Part shown: one piece after another, positions 51,062 to 63,800 of the stretch
Layout: every line of letters begins with the position of its first letter
How positions within the stretch are numbered: position 1 is the first letter of the stretch
Assembly (NCBI RefSeq): GCF_003569765.1
Contig: NZ_QXMG01000003.1
Location: 1 to 64,000 of the forward strand
Reading direction: 5' to 3'
From: Caldimonas tepidiphila
Lineage (GTDB): Bacteria; Pseudomonadota; Gammaproteobacteria; Burkholderiales; Burkholderiaceae_C
DNA: 64,000 bases
Position numbers and translations under genes: made by a program
Notes under the pieces: generated by a model
The model's database searches: none
What the model was told of the DNA's origin: nothing
Seen by the model: the letters and a program-made list of their open reading frames with translations, nothing else

Positions 51062-51945
51062 CGGCGCAGCTGCTGGTCGACTCGCGCTCGGTGCTCGGCG
51101 AGTGCGTGCTGTGGTGCGAGCGCAGCGCCGTGCTGTACTGGACCGACATCGAGGGCGCCTGCCTCTACGGCTGGCAGGCGGCCGACGGCTTCGTGCGCTG
51201 GTGGCGCATGCCCGAGCGGCTCGGCAGCTTCGCGCTGTGCGAGCGGCCGCACCAGCTGCTGCTCGGGCTGGCCTCGGGCATCGCGCTGATCGATCTGGCG
51301 CGCGAGGCGATGACGCCGGTCGTGCCGGTGGAGCCCGGGACGCCGACGACGCGCATCAACGACGGCCGCTGCGACCCGCAGGGGCGCTTCGTGTTCGGCA
51401 TGTTCAACCAGGCCCCGGACGGCGCGCCGCTCGGGCACTTCTACCGGGTGGACGCCGAGCTGCGCGTCGAGCGGCTGCCGCTGCCGCCGGTCTCGGTGGC
51501 CAACAGCATCGCCTTCAGCCCCGACGGCTCGCGCATGTACTTCACCGACTCGCCGACGCGCGAGATCCGCTGCGCCGCCTACGACGCCGCGGGGCGCATC
51601 GGCACGCCCCGCGTGTTCGCGCGCCTGGGCGCCGGCGAGGGCGAGCCCGACGGCTCGGTGGTCGACGCCGAGGGCGGGCTGTGGAACGCGCAATGGGACG
51701 GCGGCTGCGTGGTGCGCTACGCGCCCGACGGCAGCGAGTCGGCACGGCTGGCGCTGCCCGCCTCGCGCCCCACCTGCCCGGCCTTCGGCGGTCCGGGGCT
51801 CGACCGGCTGTTCGTCAGCACCGCGCGCACCGGGCTCGACGCGGCGGCGCTGCGCGGTCAGCCGCACGCGGGCGGCGTGTTCGCGCTGTCGCCGGGCTGG
51901 CGCGGCCTGCCCGAGCGCCGCTTCGCGACCCGGCTGCGTCCCTAG
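51058..51945 (+). CDS. SMP-30/gluconolactonase-family sugar lactonase
   Basis: A 295-residue beta-propeller protein from GTG 51058 (GTGA overlap). Metal ligands are expected at the Glu of RSVLGECVLW, Asn in TRINDGRCDPQGRF, Asn in VSVANSIAFSPDG and Asp in EPDGSVVDAEGGLWNAQWDG; all are present. It hydrolyses the sugar lactone made by the SDR enzyme to the aldonate. Confidence 0.92.
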   Translation: MTAQLLVDSRSVLGECVLWCERSAVLYWTDIEGACLYGWQAADGFVRWWRMPERLGSFALCERPHQLLLGLASGIALIDLAREAMTPVVPVEPGTPTTRINDGRCDPQGRFVFGMFNQAPDGAPLGHFYRVDAELRVERLPLPPVSVANSIAFSPDGSRMYFTDSPTREIRCAAYDAAGRIGTPRVFARLGAGEGEPDGSVVDAEGGLWNAQWDGGCVVRYAPDGSESARLALPASRPTCPAFGGPGLDRLFVSTARTGLDAAALRGQPHAGGVFALSPGWRGLPERRFATRLRP

Positions 51946-52077
51946 GCCCCCGGGAGCGGCCCCGCCGCGGCGCGCTCGCCGGGCTCGGTGCCGCCACGCT
52001 GGCCGCGCCGCTGCCGCCGGCCGCCCTGGGGCTCGAGCCGGCGACGCCCCACGACACCGTGCGGGCATCACATCCGG

Positions 52078-52083
52078 GATAAT
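52078..52083 (+). promoter_or_regulatory. Candidate -10 element for map
   Basis: GATAAT lies eight bases before the map ATG. Transcription would begin at or one or two bases before the start codon, so the mRNA may be nearly leaderless. The -35 match is poor. Confidence 0.4.
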
Positions 52084-52091
52084 CTGCCCCC

Positions 52092-52907
52092 ATGAGCATC
52101 ACCATCAAGACCGGCGCGGACATCGAAGCCATGCGCCTCGCCGGCCGGCTGGCCTCCGAAGTGCTGGACGTCCTCACGCCGCACGTCAAGCCGGGCGTCA
52201 CCACCGAAGAGCTCGACCGCATCGCGCACGAGCACATCGTCAACGTGCAGGGAGCGATCCCCGCGCCGCTGAACTACCAGCCGCCGGGCTACACGCCCTT
52301 CCCGAAGTCGATCTGCACCTCGGTCAACCAGGTCATCTGCCACGGCATCCCGGGCAACAAGCAGCTGAAGAACGGCGACATCGTCAACATCGACGTCACC
52401 GTCATCAAGGACGGCTGGCACGGCGACACGAGCCGCATGTTCGTCGTCGGCGAGGGCTCGATCGCCGCGAAGCGCCTGTGCCAGATCACCTACGAGGCGA
52501 TGTGGCGCGGCATCCAGAAGGTGCGCCCGGGGGCGCGCCTGGGCGACATCGGCCACACCATCCAGACCTTCGCCGAGAACGCCGGCTACTCGATCGTGCG
52601 CGAGTTCTGCGGCCACGGCATCGGCCGCAAGTTCCACGAGGAGCCGCAGGTGCTGCACTACGGCCGCCCCGGCACGCTCGAGGAGCTCAAGCCCGGCATG
52701 GTCTTCACGATCGAGCCGATGATCAACGCCGGGCGGCGCGAGATCCGCACCATGCCCGACGGCTGGACCATCGTCACCAAGGACCGCTCGCTGTCGGCGC
52801 AGTGGGAGCACACCGTGCTCGTCACCGACGACGGCTACGAGGTGCTGACGCTGTCCGAGGGCTACCCGCCGCTGCCGGAATTCATGCAGGCCTCCGCCTC
52901 CGCCTGA
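52092..52907 (+). CDS. map: Methionine aminopeptidase type I
   Basis: A 271-residue protein. The metal ligands are Asp in [20 protein letters not shown], His in [13 protein letters not shown], Glu in FTIEPMIN and Glu in [10 protein letters not shown]. It removes the initiator Met from new proteins. The next gene, glnD, begins 13 bases downstream, an arrangement common in Burkholderiales. Confidence 0.96.
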   Translation: MSITIKTGADIEAMRLAGRLASEVLDVLTPHVKPGVTTEELDRIAHEHIVNVQGAIPAPLNYQPPGYTPFPKSICTSVNQVICHGIPGNKQLKNGDIVNIDVTVIKDGWHGDTSRMFVVGEGSIAAKRLCQITYEAMWRGIQKVRPGARLGDIGHTIQTFAENAGYSIVREFCGHGIGRKFHEEPQVLHYGRPGTLEELKPGMVFTIEPMINAGRREIRTMPDGWTIVTKDRSLSAQWEHTVLVTDDGYEVLTLSEGYPPLPEFMQASASA

Positions 52908-52920
52908 CGCGCCGCTCGCC

Positions 52921-55515
52921 ATGGATGCCGCCGCCTGCGTCGCTCCGCCCGCCCCGGATCTGCGCGCGCAGTTCAGGCGCGGCAAGACGGACCTGATCGA
53001 GGCGTTCAAGGCCGCGCGGCCCGGCGCCTCGGCCGCGTCGCGGCTGCTGAAGTCGCTCGCACGCCACGTCGACCGCACGCTCGCCGAGCTGTGGACGCGC
53101 GCCGGCCTGCCGCGCGGCACCGCGCTGCTGGCCGTCGGCGGCTACGGCCGCGGCGAGCTCTTCCCCTTCTCCGACGTCGACGTGCTGGTGCTGCTGCCCG
53201 ACGACTCCGTGCTCGAGGCCGACGAGGCGCTGAAGTCGGCGGTCGAGGGCTTCATCACCGGCTGCTGGGACATCGGGCTGGAGATCGGCTCGAGCGTGCG
53301 CAACGTGCGCGAGTGCCTGGAGGAGTCGGCGCACGACGTGACGGTGCAGACCGCGCTGCTCGAGTCGCGGCTGCTGTGCGGCTCGCGCCCGCTCTACGAG
53401 CAGTTCGGCGCGGCGTTCGCGGCGGCGCTCGACGCGCGCGCCTTCCTGCGCGCCAAGACGCTCGAGATGCAGCAGCGCCACCGCAAGTACGAGGACACCC
53501 CCTACTCGCTCGAGCCCAACTGCAAGGAGAGCCCGGGCGGGCTGCGCGACCTGCAGGTGATCCGCTGGGTGGCGCGCGCCGCGGGCCTGGGCAGCAGCTG
53601 GTCGGCGCTGGCGGCCTCGGGGGTCGCGACGCCCTTCGAGGTGCGGCAGCTGCAGCGCCACGAATCGATCCTGAACCTGATCCGCGCGCGGCTGCACGTC
53701 GTCGCGGGCCGGCGCGAGGACCGGCTGGTGTTCGACCTGCAGACCTCGGTGGCCGAGAGCTTCGGCTACACCGGTGGGCGCGGCAAGCGCGCGTCGGAAG
53801 AGCTGATGCACCGCTACTACTGGGCCGCCAAGGCGGTGAGCCAGCTCAACCAGATCCTGATGCTCGACATCGAGGAGCGCGTCAACGGCATGCGGGACGT
53901 GCCGATGCGCCCGATCACGCCGCAGTTCTTCGACCGCGGCGGGCTGCTGGAGGTGGCGAGCGACGACCTCTACGAGCGCGACCGCCACGCGATCCTGCGC
54001 ACCTTCCTCGTGTTCCAGCAGGAGCGCGGCATCGAGGGGCTGTCGGCGCGCACGCTGCGCGCACTCTACCACGCGCGCGAGCTGATGGACAGCGGCTTCC
54101 GGCGCGACCCGGCCAACCGCGCCACCTTCATGGAGATCCTGCGCCAGCCCGAGGGCCAGACGCACGTGCTGCGGCTGATGAACCAGACCAGCGTGCTCGG
54201 GCGCTACCTGTGGGTGTTCCGCCGCATCGTGGGGCGCATGCAGCACGACCTGTTCCACGTCTACACGGTGGACCAGCACATCCTGATGGTGGTGCGCAAC
54301 ATGCGGCGCTTCTTCATCCCGGAGCACGCGCACGAGTACCCCTTCTGCAGCCAGCTCGCCGCGCACTTCGACCGGCCCTGGGTGCTCTACGTCGCGGCGC
54401 TGTTCCACGACGTCGCCAAGGGCCGCGGCGGCGACCACTCGGAGCTCGGCGCGGTCGAGGTGCGGCGCTTCTGCCGCGACCACGGCATCGAGCGCGAGGA
54501 TGCGGCGCTGATCGAGTTCCTGGTGAAGGAACACCTGACGATGTCGCGCCTGGCGCAGAAGGCCGACCTGAGCGATCCGGACGTGATCGAGGGCTTCGCG
54601 CAGCGTGTGAAGACACCGCGCACGCTCACCGCGCTCTACCTGCTGACGGTGGCCGACGTGCGCGGCACGAGCCCCAAGGTCTGGAACGCGTGGAAGGGCA
54701 AGCTGCTCGAGGACTGCTACCGGCTCACGCTGCGCGCGCTCGGCGGCGCGCGGCCCAACCTGCACGCGGTGATCGAGAGCCGCAAGCAGGAGGCGGTGCA
54801 GCTGCTGAACCTGCACTCGATGCTGCCGGGCGCGCAGGACGCGCTGTGGAACACGCTCGAGCTGAGCTACTTCGTGCGCCACGAGGCGAGCGACATCGCC
54901 TGGCACGCGCGCTCGCTGTCGCGCCACGTGAAGTGCGACAAGCCGATCGTGCGCGCGCGCCTGTCGCCGGTCGGCGAGGGGCTGCAGGTGCTGGTCTACG
55001 CCGCGGACCGCCCGGACCTGTTTGCGCGCATCTGCGGCTACTTCGACGGCGCCGGCTTCTCGATCCTCGACGCGAAGATCCACACCACGCGCGCCGGCTA
55101 CGCGCTCGACACCTTCCAGGTCGTCGCGCCGCAGCTCGACCACCACTACCGCGACCTGATCTCGCTGGTCGAGACCCAGATGGCGCATGCGCTCGCCGCC
55201 GAGGGCCCGCTGCCCGAGCCGAGCCGCGGCCGGCTGTCGCGGCGCGTCCGCAGCTTCCCGGTGCAGCCGCGCGTGACGCTGCGCCCGGACGAGCGCGCGC
55301 AGCACTGGCTGCTGAGCGTCTCGGCGAGCGACCGCAACGGGCTGCTCTACTCGATCGCCCGGGTGCTCGCTCGTCACAAGGTCAACCTCCAGCTCGCCAA
55401 GGTGACGACGCTCGGCGAGCGCGTCGAGGACACCTTCCTGATCGACGGCCCGGCGTTGCAGCAGAACCGCACGCAGCTCGAGATCGAGAGCGAGCTGCTC
55501 GACGCGCTGGCCTGA
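52921..55515 (+). CDS. glnD: Bifunctional PII uridylyltransferase/uridylyl-removing enzyme
   Basis: An 864-residue protein. The nucleotidyltransferase motif is [19 protein letters not shown], the HD hydrolase motif is [18 protein letters not shown] and two ACT domains occupy the C-terminus ([40 protein letters not shown]). It modifies PII proteins according to glutamine level and so controls nitrogen metabolism. Probably co-transcribed with map. Confidence 0.97.
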   Translation: MDAAACVAPPAPDLRAQFRRGKTDLIEAFKAARPGASAASRLLKSLARHVDRTLAELWTRAGLPRGTALLAVGGYGRGELFPFSDVDVLVLLPDDSVLEADEALKSAVEGFITGCWDIGLEIGSSVRNVRECLEESAHDVTVQTALLESRLLCGSRPLYEQFGAAFAAALDARAFLRAKTLEMQQRHRKYEDTPYSLEPNCKESPGGLRDLQVIRWVARAAGLGSSWSALAASGVATPFEVRQLQRHESILNLIRARLHVVAGRREDRLVFDLQTSVAESFGYTGGRGKRASEELMHRYYWAAKAVSQLNQILMLDIEERVNGMRDVPMRPITPQFFDRGGLLEVASDDLYERDRHAILRTFLVFQQERGIEGLSARTLRALYHARELMDSGFRRDPANRATFMEILRQPEGQTHVLRLMNQTSVLGRYLWVFRRIVGRMQHDLFHVYTVDQHILMVVRNMRRFFIPEHAHEYPFCSQLAAHFDRPWVLYVAALFHDVAKGRGGDHSELGAVEVRRFCRDHGIEREDAALIEFLVKEHLTMSRLAQKADLSDPDVIEGFAQRVKTPRTLTALYLLTVADVRGTSPKVWNAWKGKLLEDCYRLTLRALGGARPNLHAVIESRKQEAVQLLNLHSMLPGAQDALWNTLELSYFVRHEASDIAWHARSLSRHVKCDKPIVRARLSPVGEGLQVLVYAADRPDLFARICGYFDGAGFSILDAKIHTTRAGYALDTFQVVAPQLDHHYRDLISLVETQMAHALAAEGPLPEPSRGRLSRRVRSFPVQPRVTLRPDERAQHWLLSVSASDRNGLLYSIARVLARHKVNLQLAKVTTLGERVEDTFLIDGPALQQNRTQLEIESELLDALA

Positions 55516-55541
55516 GCGGGCCGCGCTGCCCGCCCTGCGGC

Positions 55542-56078
55542 TCAGTCGTCCGTGCGCGCGTCGAGACCGGGGAACAGCACCTCGGTGAAGCCGAAGCGGC
55601 TGAAGTCGCGGATGGGCATCGGGTAGAGCCGCCCGATCAGGTGATCGCATTCGTGCTGCACGACGCGGGCGTGGAAGCCCTCGGCCTCGCGCTCGATCCG
55701 GACTCCCTGCGCATCGAAGCCGCCGTAGCGGATGCGCCTGAAACGCGGCACGATGCCGCGCAGGCCCGGCACCGACAGGCAGCCCTCCCAGCCCTCCTCC
55801 TCCTCGTCCGACAGCGGCTCGATCACCGGGTTCACCAGCACCGTCGGCGGCACCGGCGGCGCCTCCGGGTAGCGCGCATTGCGCTCGAAGCCGAAGATCA
55901 CGACCGCGAGATCGACGCCGATCTGCGGCGCGGCCAGCCCCGCGCCGTTGGCCGCATGCATCGTGTCGAACAGGTCGGCGACGAGCGCGTGCAACTGCGG
56001 CGTGTCGAACTGCTGCACCGGCTTCGCGACGCGCAGCAGCCGCGCGTCGCCCATCTTCAGGATCTCCCGTACCGCCAT
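55542..56078 (-). CDS. def: Peptide deformylase
   Basis: A 178-residue protein from ATG 56078, which has GGGAGGAAGAGG upstream. All three active-site motifs are present: [18 protein letters not shown] and QHECDHL. It removes the formyl group from new N-termini, just before Map acts. The product is convergent with glnD. Confidence 0.96.
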   Translation of the reverse strand: MAVREILKMGDARLLRVAKPVQQFDTPQLHALVADLFDTMHAANGAGLAAPQIGVDLAVVIFGFERNARYPEAPPVPPTVLVNPVIEPLSDEEEEGWEGCLSVPGLRGIVPRFRRIRYGGFDAQGVRIEREAEGFHARVVQHECDHLIGRLYPMPIRDFSRFGFTEVLFPGLDARTDD

Positions 56079-56110
56079 TTCCCTCTTCCTCCCGATAGAA
56101 CAGCGGCGCT

Positions 56111-57055
56111 TCAGGCCGGCGAACGCCACAGCCAGGCGGCGCCGCGCACGCCCGACGAGTCGCCGTGGCGGGCCGGCCGCAGCGGCGTGTCCACTATGTC
56201 CGAGAACACCCAGGCGCCCCAGCGCCGCGGCAGCTCCTCGTAGAGCTCGGCGACGTTGCTCATGCCGCCGCCGAGCACGATCACGGACGGATCGAGCACG
56301 TTGATCACGTGCGCCAGCGCCCGCGCGAGCCGCGCCGCGTAACGCTCGAAACTCGCGCGCGCCGCCGCATCGCCGGCGCGCATCGCGGCGACGATCTGCG
56401 GCGCGGTCGTCGCCCCGCCGTGGCGCCGCGCATGGTCGGCGGCGAAGCCGGGGCCGCTGAGCCAGGTCTCGATGCAGCCGGCCTGCCCGCACCAGCAGGC
56501 CGGCCCGGGCAGCTCGCCCTGCGCGGCGTCGGGCCAGGGCAGCGGGTTGTGGCCCCACTCGCCGGCCACCCCGTTACGGCCGCTCCAGTCGCGCCCGCCG
56601 ATCGCGATGCCCGCGCCGACCCCGGTGCCCAGGATCACCGCGAACACCAGCTCCTCGCCGGCCCCGGCGCCGTCGACCGCCTCGCTCACCGCAAGGCAGT
56701 TGGCGTCGTTGCGCACCCGCACCGCGCGGCCGAGCCGCGCGGCGAGGTCGGCCTGCAGCGGGTGGCCGTTGAGCACCGTCGAGTTCGCGTTGCGGATCAG
56801 CCCGCCGCGCGGCGACGGCGAGCCGGGGATGCCGACGCCGAGTGGCAGACGCCGGCCGGCGAGCCCGAGCCGCGACTCGGCCAGCGCCACCAGCGAGGCG
56901 ATCGCGTCGAGCGTCGCGGCGTAGTCGCCCGCGGGCGTGGGCAGCCGCTCGCGCAGCAGGAAGGCGCCCGAGGCGTCGAGCGCGGCGATCTCGATCTTGG
57001 TGCCGCCGAGGTCGATGCCGAGCAGCGGTGCGTCGTCGCAGGAGGCCTCGTTCAT
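56111..57055 (-). CDS. ROK-family sugar kinase (fructokinase/glucokinase-like)
   Basis: A 314-residue protein. The ATP motif is [17 protein letters not shown], the sugar base is in [15 protein letters not shown], the glycine loop is [14 protein letters not shown] and the zinc motif is [20 protein letters not shown] matches the Mak/fructokinase subgroup. It phosphorylates a hexose; fructose is most likely. ATG 57055 has AAGGAG upstream and lies 14 bases after the ligA stop, so it is probably in the same operon. Confidence 0.9.
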   Translation of the reverse strand: MNEASCDDAPLLGIDLGGTKIEIAALDASGAFLLRERLPTPAGDYAATLDAIASLVALAESRLGLAGRRLPLGVGIPGSPSPRGGLIRNANSTVLNGHPLQADLAARLGRAVRVRNDANCLAVSEAVDGAGAGEELVFAVILGTGVGAGIAIGGRDWSGRNGVAGEWGHNPLPWPDAAQGELPGPACWCGQAGCIETWLSGPGFAADHARRHGGATTAPQIVAAMRAGDAAARASFERYAARLARALAHVINVLDPSVIVLGGGMSNVAELYEELPRRWGAWVFSDIVDTPLRPARHGDSSGVRGAAWLWRSPA

Positions 57056-57069
57056 CGCTCCTTCCCCCT

Positions 57070-59190
<2,121 letters not shown>

Positions 59191-59655
59191 TCAGGTGCTC
59201 ATCCTGAAGCGCTCGAACTGCAGCCCGCCGCGCACCACCCGCTCGGGCTCGACGACCCGGAAGCCGGCGCGCTCGAAGACCGGGCGGCTCAGGTGCGAGG
59301 CATGGGTGGTGAAACGGCTGCAGCCGCGGCTTCGCGCATCGTCGAGCGCATGCGCGAGCAGGCGCAGCGCAAGGCCGCGGCCGGCCGACTCGGGGCGCAG
59401 GTAGAGCGCCCGGACCTCGCCGTCGCCGGCCACGGCGCAGAAGCCGCCGGGCTCGCCGCCCTCGTCGAGCAGCCAGGTCCGCGTGCCGTCCAGCCAGGCG
59501 CGGATCGCCGGCAGATCGTCCGCGAAGGCGGCCCACGCCGCCACCTGGGCCGCAGCATAGGCGCGCGGCCCGAGGACGAGCACGCTGCGGCGATAGAGCG
59601 CCGCGAGCGACGCGGCCTCGTCGCCTCGGGCGAGCCTCAGGAGGGGCATGGCCAC
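59191..59655 (-). CDS. GNAT family N-acetyltransferase
   Basis: A 154-residue protein. The acetyl-CoA loop is VRALYLRPESAGRGLALRLL, followed by HALDDARSRGCSRFTTHASH and the C-terminal FERAGFRVVEPERVVRGG. The substrate is unknown. It lies between zipA and ligA on the same strand and is probably co-transcribed. Confidence 0.85.
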   Translation of the reverse strand: MAMPLLRLARGDEAASLAALYRRSVLVLGPRAYAAAQVAAWAAFADDLPAIRAWLDGTRTWLLDEGGEPGGFCAVAGDGEVRALYLRPESAGRGLALRLLAHALDDARSRGCSRFTTHASHLSRPVFERAGFRVVEPERVVRGGLQFERFRMST

Positions 59656-59689
59656 GTCGCGTCCTGCGCGCCGGGGACGCCGTGCCGCG

Positions 59690-60796
59690 TCAGCTGAACA
59701 GGCGCCGCGCCGCCGGCGAGCCGGCCGCCAGCTCGCGCGCCTCGAGGCGGTCGTAGAGCTGCCCGAGCTCGCGGCCGATCGCCTCGAAGCTCTCCGGCGT
59801 CAGCGGCCGCCCGTGGTCGTCGGCGATCACGGCGTCCATCGCTGCAGCCAGCGCCTGCGCGCTGTTGCGCCAGGCGTCGAAGGGTTGCTCCGCGGACGGG
59901 GTCTGCGGCACGTCGAAGCTCAGCACCAGCTCGTGCACCGCGGCCTCGTTGGGATCGTCGGCGAAGGCGGCCTTCGAGTCGAACTGCAGCGTCAGCACCG
60001 GCGGCGCGCCCTCCTCGCTGCCGGGCATCACGAGCCGCCCCGGCACCGGTCCGGGCAGGAAGCCGCAGGCGAGCGCCTGCTGCTGGATGTAGCCCACCGA
60101 CCAGGCGGCGGTGCGCGCGTACAGCCTGCACGCGAGCTGCGCGTCGTGCTCGCCGGCGAAGGCGTCGAGCTCGCGCGCGCGCGACACCGCGTTGAGCATG
60201 TCCTCGAAGTCGGTCGCCGCGCCGATCGTGTCGGCGAAGCCCTGCACCTTGTGCACGAACTCCGAATACTCGATCTCGTTGAGCGCGCCGCTGCGGTTGG
60301 CCAGCTGCACGCCGGCGCGGAACTCGCGGTAGAGCCGGCCGGGCTGCGGATGCTCCCACTCGCCGCTGGCCTCGTTGCGCGCCTCGATCCAGTGCGGCTT
60401 GCTGCCGACGCGGCGCGTCGCGGGCAGGTGCGCGAGCACCTGGTCGCCGCTGTGCGGCGCGTCGGCGACGAGCTGCGCCATCGCGTCGATCAGCGGGTCG
60501 AGCCGCAGCGGGTTGCGCCGCGGCGCGGCCACCACCGGCGCCTCGACCGGCGCGGGGCCTGCGGCAGGCGCCTGGGCCCGGGGCGCGCCGGCCGGGCCCG
60601 CCGGGGCCGGCGTTGCCGCCGCGTCCGCCGGGGCGTCGCCGAGCGTCGGCTCCACCGCGGGATCGATCGCCGGCTCGTGCGGCGGCACCGCGCGCCGGAT
60701 GCTGCCCGCGCGGCGCGACTGCCACAGGCTGTGGCCGACGAGGCCGGCGAGCACCAGGCCACCGAGCCCCGCGAGCATCGTTTGCAGACTGTCCAT
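59690..60796 (-). CDS. zipA: Cell division protein ZipA
   Basis: A 368-residue protein. A single N-terminal membrane helix (LAGLGGLVLAGLVGHSLWQS) is followed by a basic patch, a long Pro/Ala-rich linker, and the FtsZ-binding C-terminal domain (about residues 215-350; LVMPGSEEGAPPVLTLQFDS, VPQTPSAEQPFDAW). It tethers FtsZ to the inner membrane. It is directly downstream of smc, which supports the call because the linker is not conserved. Confidence 0.9.
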   Translation of the reverse strand: MDSLQTMLAGLGGLVLAGLVGHSLWQSRRAGSIRRAVPPHEPAIDPAVEPTLGDAPADAAATPAPAGPAGAPRAQAPAAGPAPVEAPVVAAPRRNPLRLDPLIDAMAQLVADAPHSGDQVLAHLPATRRVGSKPHWIEARNEASGEWEHPQPGRLYREFRAGVQLANRSGALNEIEYSEFVHKVQGFADTIGAATDFEDMLNAVSRARELDAFAGEHDAQLACRLYARTAAWSVGYIQQQALACGFLPGPVPGRLVMPGSEEGAPPVLTLQFDSKAAFADDPNEAAVHELVLSFDVPQTPSAEQPFDAWRNSAQALAAAMDAVIADDHGRPLTPESFEAIGRELGQLYDRLEARELAAGSPAARRLFS

Positions 60797-60851
60797 GCCT
60801 CAGAGTCCTTTCGGGAATGTTGTCATCGGCCAGGCCCGCGGCCGGCCATCC

Positions 60852-63800
60852 TCATGCCGCCTCGGCCATGCCGAGCGCGGCCTCCATGTCCACCGCGACG
60901 ATGCGCGAGACGCCCTGCTCCTGCATCGTCACGCCCACCAGCTGCTCGGCCATCTCCATCGCGATCTTGTTGTGCGAGATGAAGAGGAACTGCGTGCCCG
61001 ACGACATGCTCTTGACCAGCCGCGCATAGCGCTCGGTGTTCGCATCGTCGAGCGGCGCGTCCACCTCGTCGAGCAGGCAGAACGGCGCCGGGTTGAGCTG
61101 GAAGATCGCGAACACCAGCGCGATCGCGGTCAGCGCCTTCTCGCCGCCCGACAGCAGGTGGATGGTGCTGTTCTTCTTGCCCGGCGGCTGGGCCATCACC
61201 TGCACGCCGGCGTCCAGGATCTCGTCGCCCGTCATCACGAGCCGCGCGTTGCCGCCGCCGAAGAGGCGCGGGAACATCGTGCCGAAGTGCTCGTTGACGA
61301 AGTCGAAGGTCTTCTTCAGCAGGTCGCGCGTCTCCATGTCGATCTTGTGGATCGCGTTCTCGAGCGTCGTGATCGCGTCGATCAGGTCGGCCGACTGCGC
61401 ATCCAGGAAACCCTTGCGCTCGCGCGCCGCGGTCAGCTCGTCGAGCGCCGCGAGGTTGACCGCGCCGAGCGCGGCGATCTCGCGCTGGATGCGGTCGATC
61501 TCGCCCTGCAGCCCGTAGAGCTTCACGCCGCCCTCCTCGATGCCGCGGCCGAGCGCCTCCAGGTCGACGTTCGCCTGCTGCAGCTGCTCCATGAACTGCG
61601 CGCCGCCGAGCGCGGCGGCCTGCTCTTCCAGCTGCAGCTTGGTGATGCGGTCGCGCAGCGGCTGCAGGCTGCGCTCGAACTCGAGGCGCTGCTCCTCGGC
61701 GCGGCGCAGCTGCGCCGACAGCTCCTCGTAGCGGCTGCGGACCGTGGCGAGCGCCGCGTCGCGCTCGGCGCGCAGCGCCAGCGCCTCCTGCAGCCCGGAC
61801 TCGGCGGCGCCGTCGTTGAGCCGGGCGAGCTCGTCCTGCGCCTGCGCGGCCGACTGCGCGTTGGCGCGCAGCTGCTGCAGCGCGGTCTCGATCGAGCGCT
61901 GCAGCTCGCCGCGGCGCGCCGCGAGCGAGCGGGCCGAGAACTGCTGCTCCTGCGCGCGGCGCTCGAGCGAGCGCAGCTGCTCGCGCGCGTCGTCGAGCCG
62001 GCGCGACGCGACGATCGCCGCCTCCTCCAGCTCGGCATGGCGCTCCTGCTCGGCGGCGAGCTGCAGGTCGAGCTCCTCAAAACGCGCCTCGCCGGTGGCG
62101 CGGCGCTCGTCGAGCTCCTCGAGCTGCGCGTCGATCTCGGCGAGCTCGGCGTCGATCTGGCTGCGCCGCGACTGCGCCTGCTCGGCCTGCTGCGTCAGAC
62201 GCAGCACCTCGACCTGCAGCTGGTGGCGGCGCGTCTGCTGCTCGGCGGCCTCGCGGCGCTGCGCGACGAGCCGCTGCGACACCTCGGTGTAGGCGGCCTC
62301 GACGCGCACGAGCCGCGTGCGGGAGTCCTCGGCGATGAGCGCCTGCGCGCGCAGCTGGCGCTCCAGGTTCTCGATCTCCTGCGCGCGCGCGAGCAGCCCG
62401 GCCTGCTCGGAGTCCGGCGCGTAGAAGCTGACCGCGAACTGGCTGACCGCGTGGCCCTCGCGCGTGACGATCACCTCGCCGTGCGTCAGCCGCCCGCGGT
62501 CGGTGAGCGCCTCCTCGATCGACGCGGCGGTGTAGACGCCCTCGAGCCAGTCGTTGAGCAGCGCCTTCAGCGGCGCGGCGTCGCCGCTGCCCAGGCGCAG
62601 CAGGTCGGTGAGCCGCGGCAGCGTGTGATGGCGGTTGTCGAGCGCGGCGCCGGGCGCGGTGTAGAAGGCGAGCTTGGCCGGCGGCGCGTCCGCGGCGAAG
62701 GCGCGCACCGTCTCGATGCGGCCGACCTCGAGCGCGTGCAGCCGCTCGCGCAGCACCGCCTCGAGCGCCGTCTCCCAGCCCGGCTCGATGTGCACGCGCG
62801 TCCACAGCCCCTGCAGGCCCTCGAGCCCGTGCTTCGCGAGCCAGGGGCGCAGCTTGCCCTCGGTCTGCACCTTCTCCTGCAGCGCGCGCAGCGCGTCCAG
62901 GCGCGCGGCGATCTCGGCCTGCTTGGCGCCCTCGGCGTTGGCCTGCGCCTGCAGCGCACGGCGCTCCTCGTCGAGCGCCGGGGCCTGCTCGCTCAGCTCG
63001 TGCAGCCGCGCCTCGGCGGCAGCCCCGTCCTCCTCGGCCACCGCGAGCTGGCGGCGCAGCTCGGCCAGGCGCGCCTCGTCGGGCATCGCGAGGCTGCGGC
63101 CCTCGCCGGCGAGGCGCTCGCGGCGCAGCTTCAGCTGGCGGCTCTGGTCCTCGACGTTGCGCGACTCGGCGGCAAGGAGCTGGATCTGCTGCTGGATCGC
63201 GGCCGCCGCGTTGCGCTGCTGGCTGGCGCGCTGCTGCGCGGCGCGCACCGCGTCCTCGAAGTCGGGCAGCCGAGCCGCCTGCTCCTCGGCCTGCGCGGCA
63301 AGGATCTCGGCCTGCTCCTCGGCCTCGGCGCTCTGCTCGGCGAGCTGCTCGATCTCGGTCTCGGCGCCCTCGCGGCGCTGCTGCCACTGCTGGTCCTGCG
63401 CGCGCAGCTCGGCCAGACGCCGCTCGACGCGCTCGCGGCCCTCGACCACGTAGCGGATGCGCTCCTCGAGCCGGCTGACCTCCAGGCTCGCCTCGCCGAG
63501 CGCGCCCTGCGCGGTGTGCAGCTCGTCGCTCGCCTCGTAGTGCGCCTGGCGCACCGTCTCCATCTGCGCCTCGACGTGGCGCAGTTCCGCGAGCCGGGCC
63601 TCCAGCGCGTTGGTCGCGGCCAGCACCTCGCGGCGCACGCGGTCCTGCTCGGTCGCGGCGTCGCGGTGCTTCAGGAACCAGAGCTGGTGCAGCTTCAGCG
63701 TGCCCTGCTGCTGCAGCGTCTGGTAGCGCGCGGCGACCTCGGCCTGGCGCTCGAGCTTCTCGAGGTTCGCGTTGAGCTCGCGCAGGATGTCGTCGACGCG

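Noticed and set aside
52882-55650. Long minus-strand open frame opposite glnD
   Set aside because: It is antisense to an unmistakable glnD.
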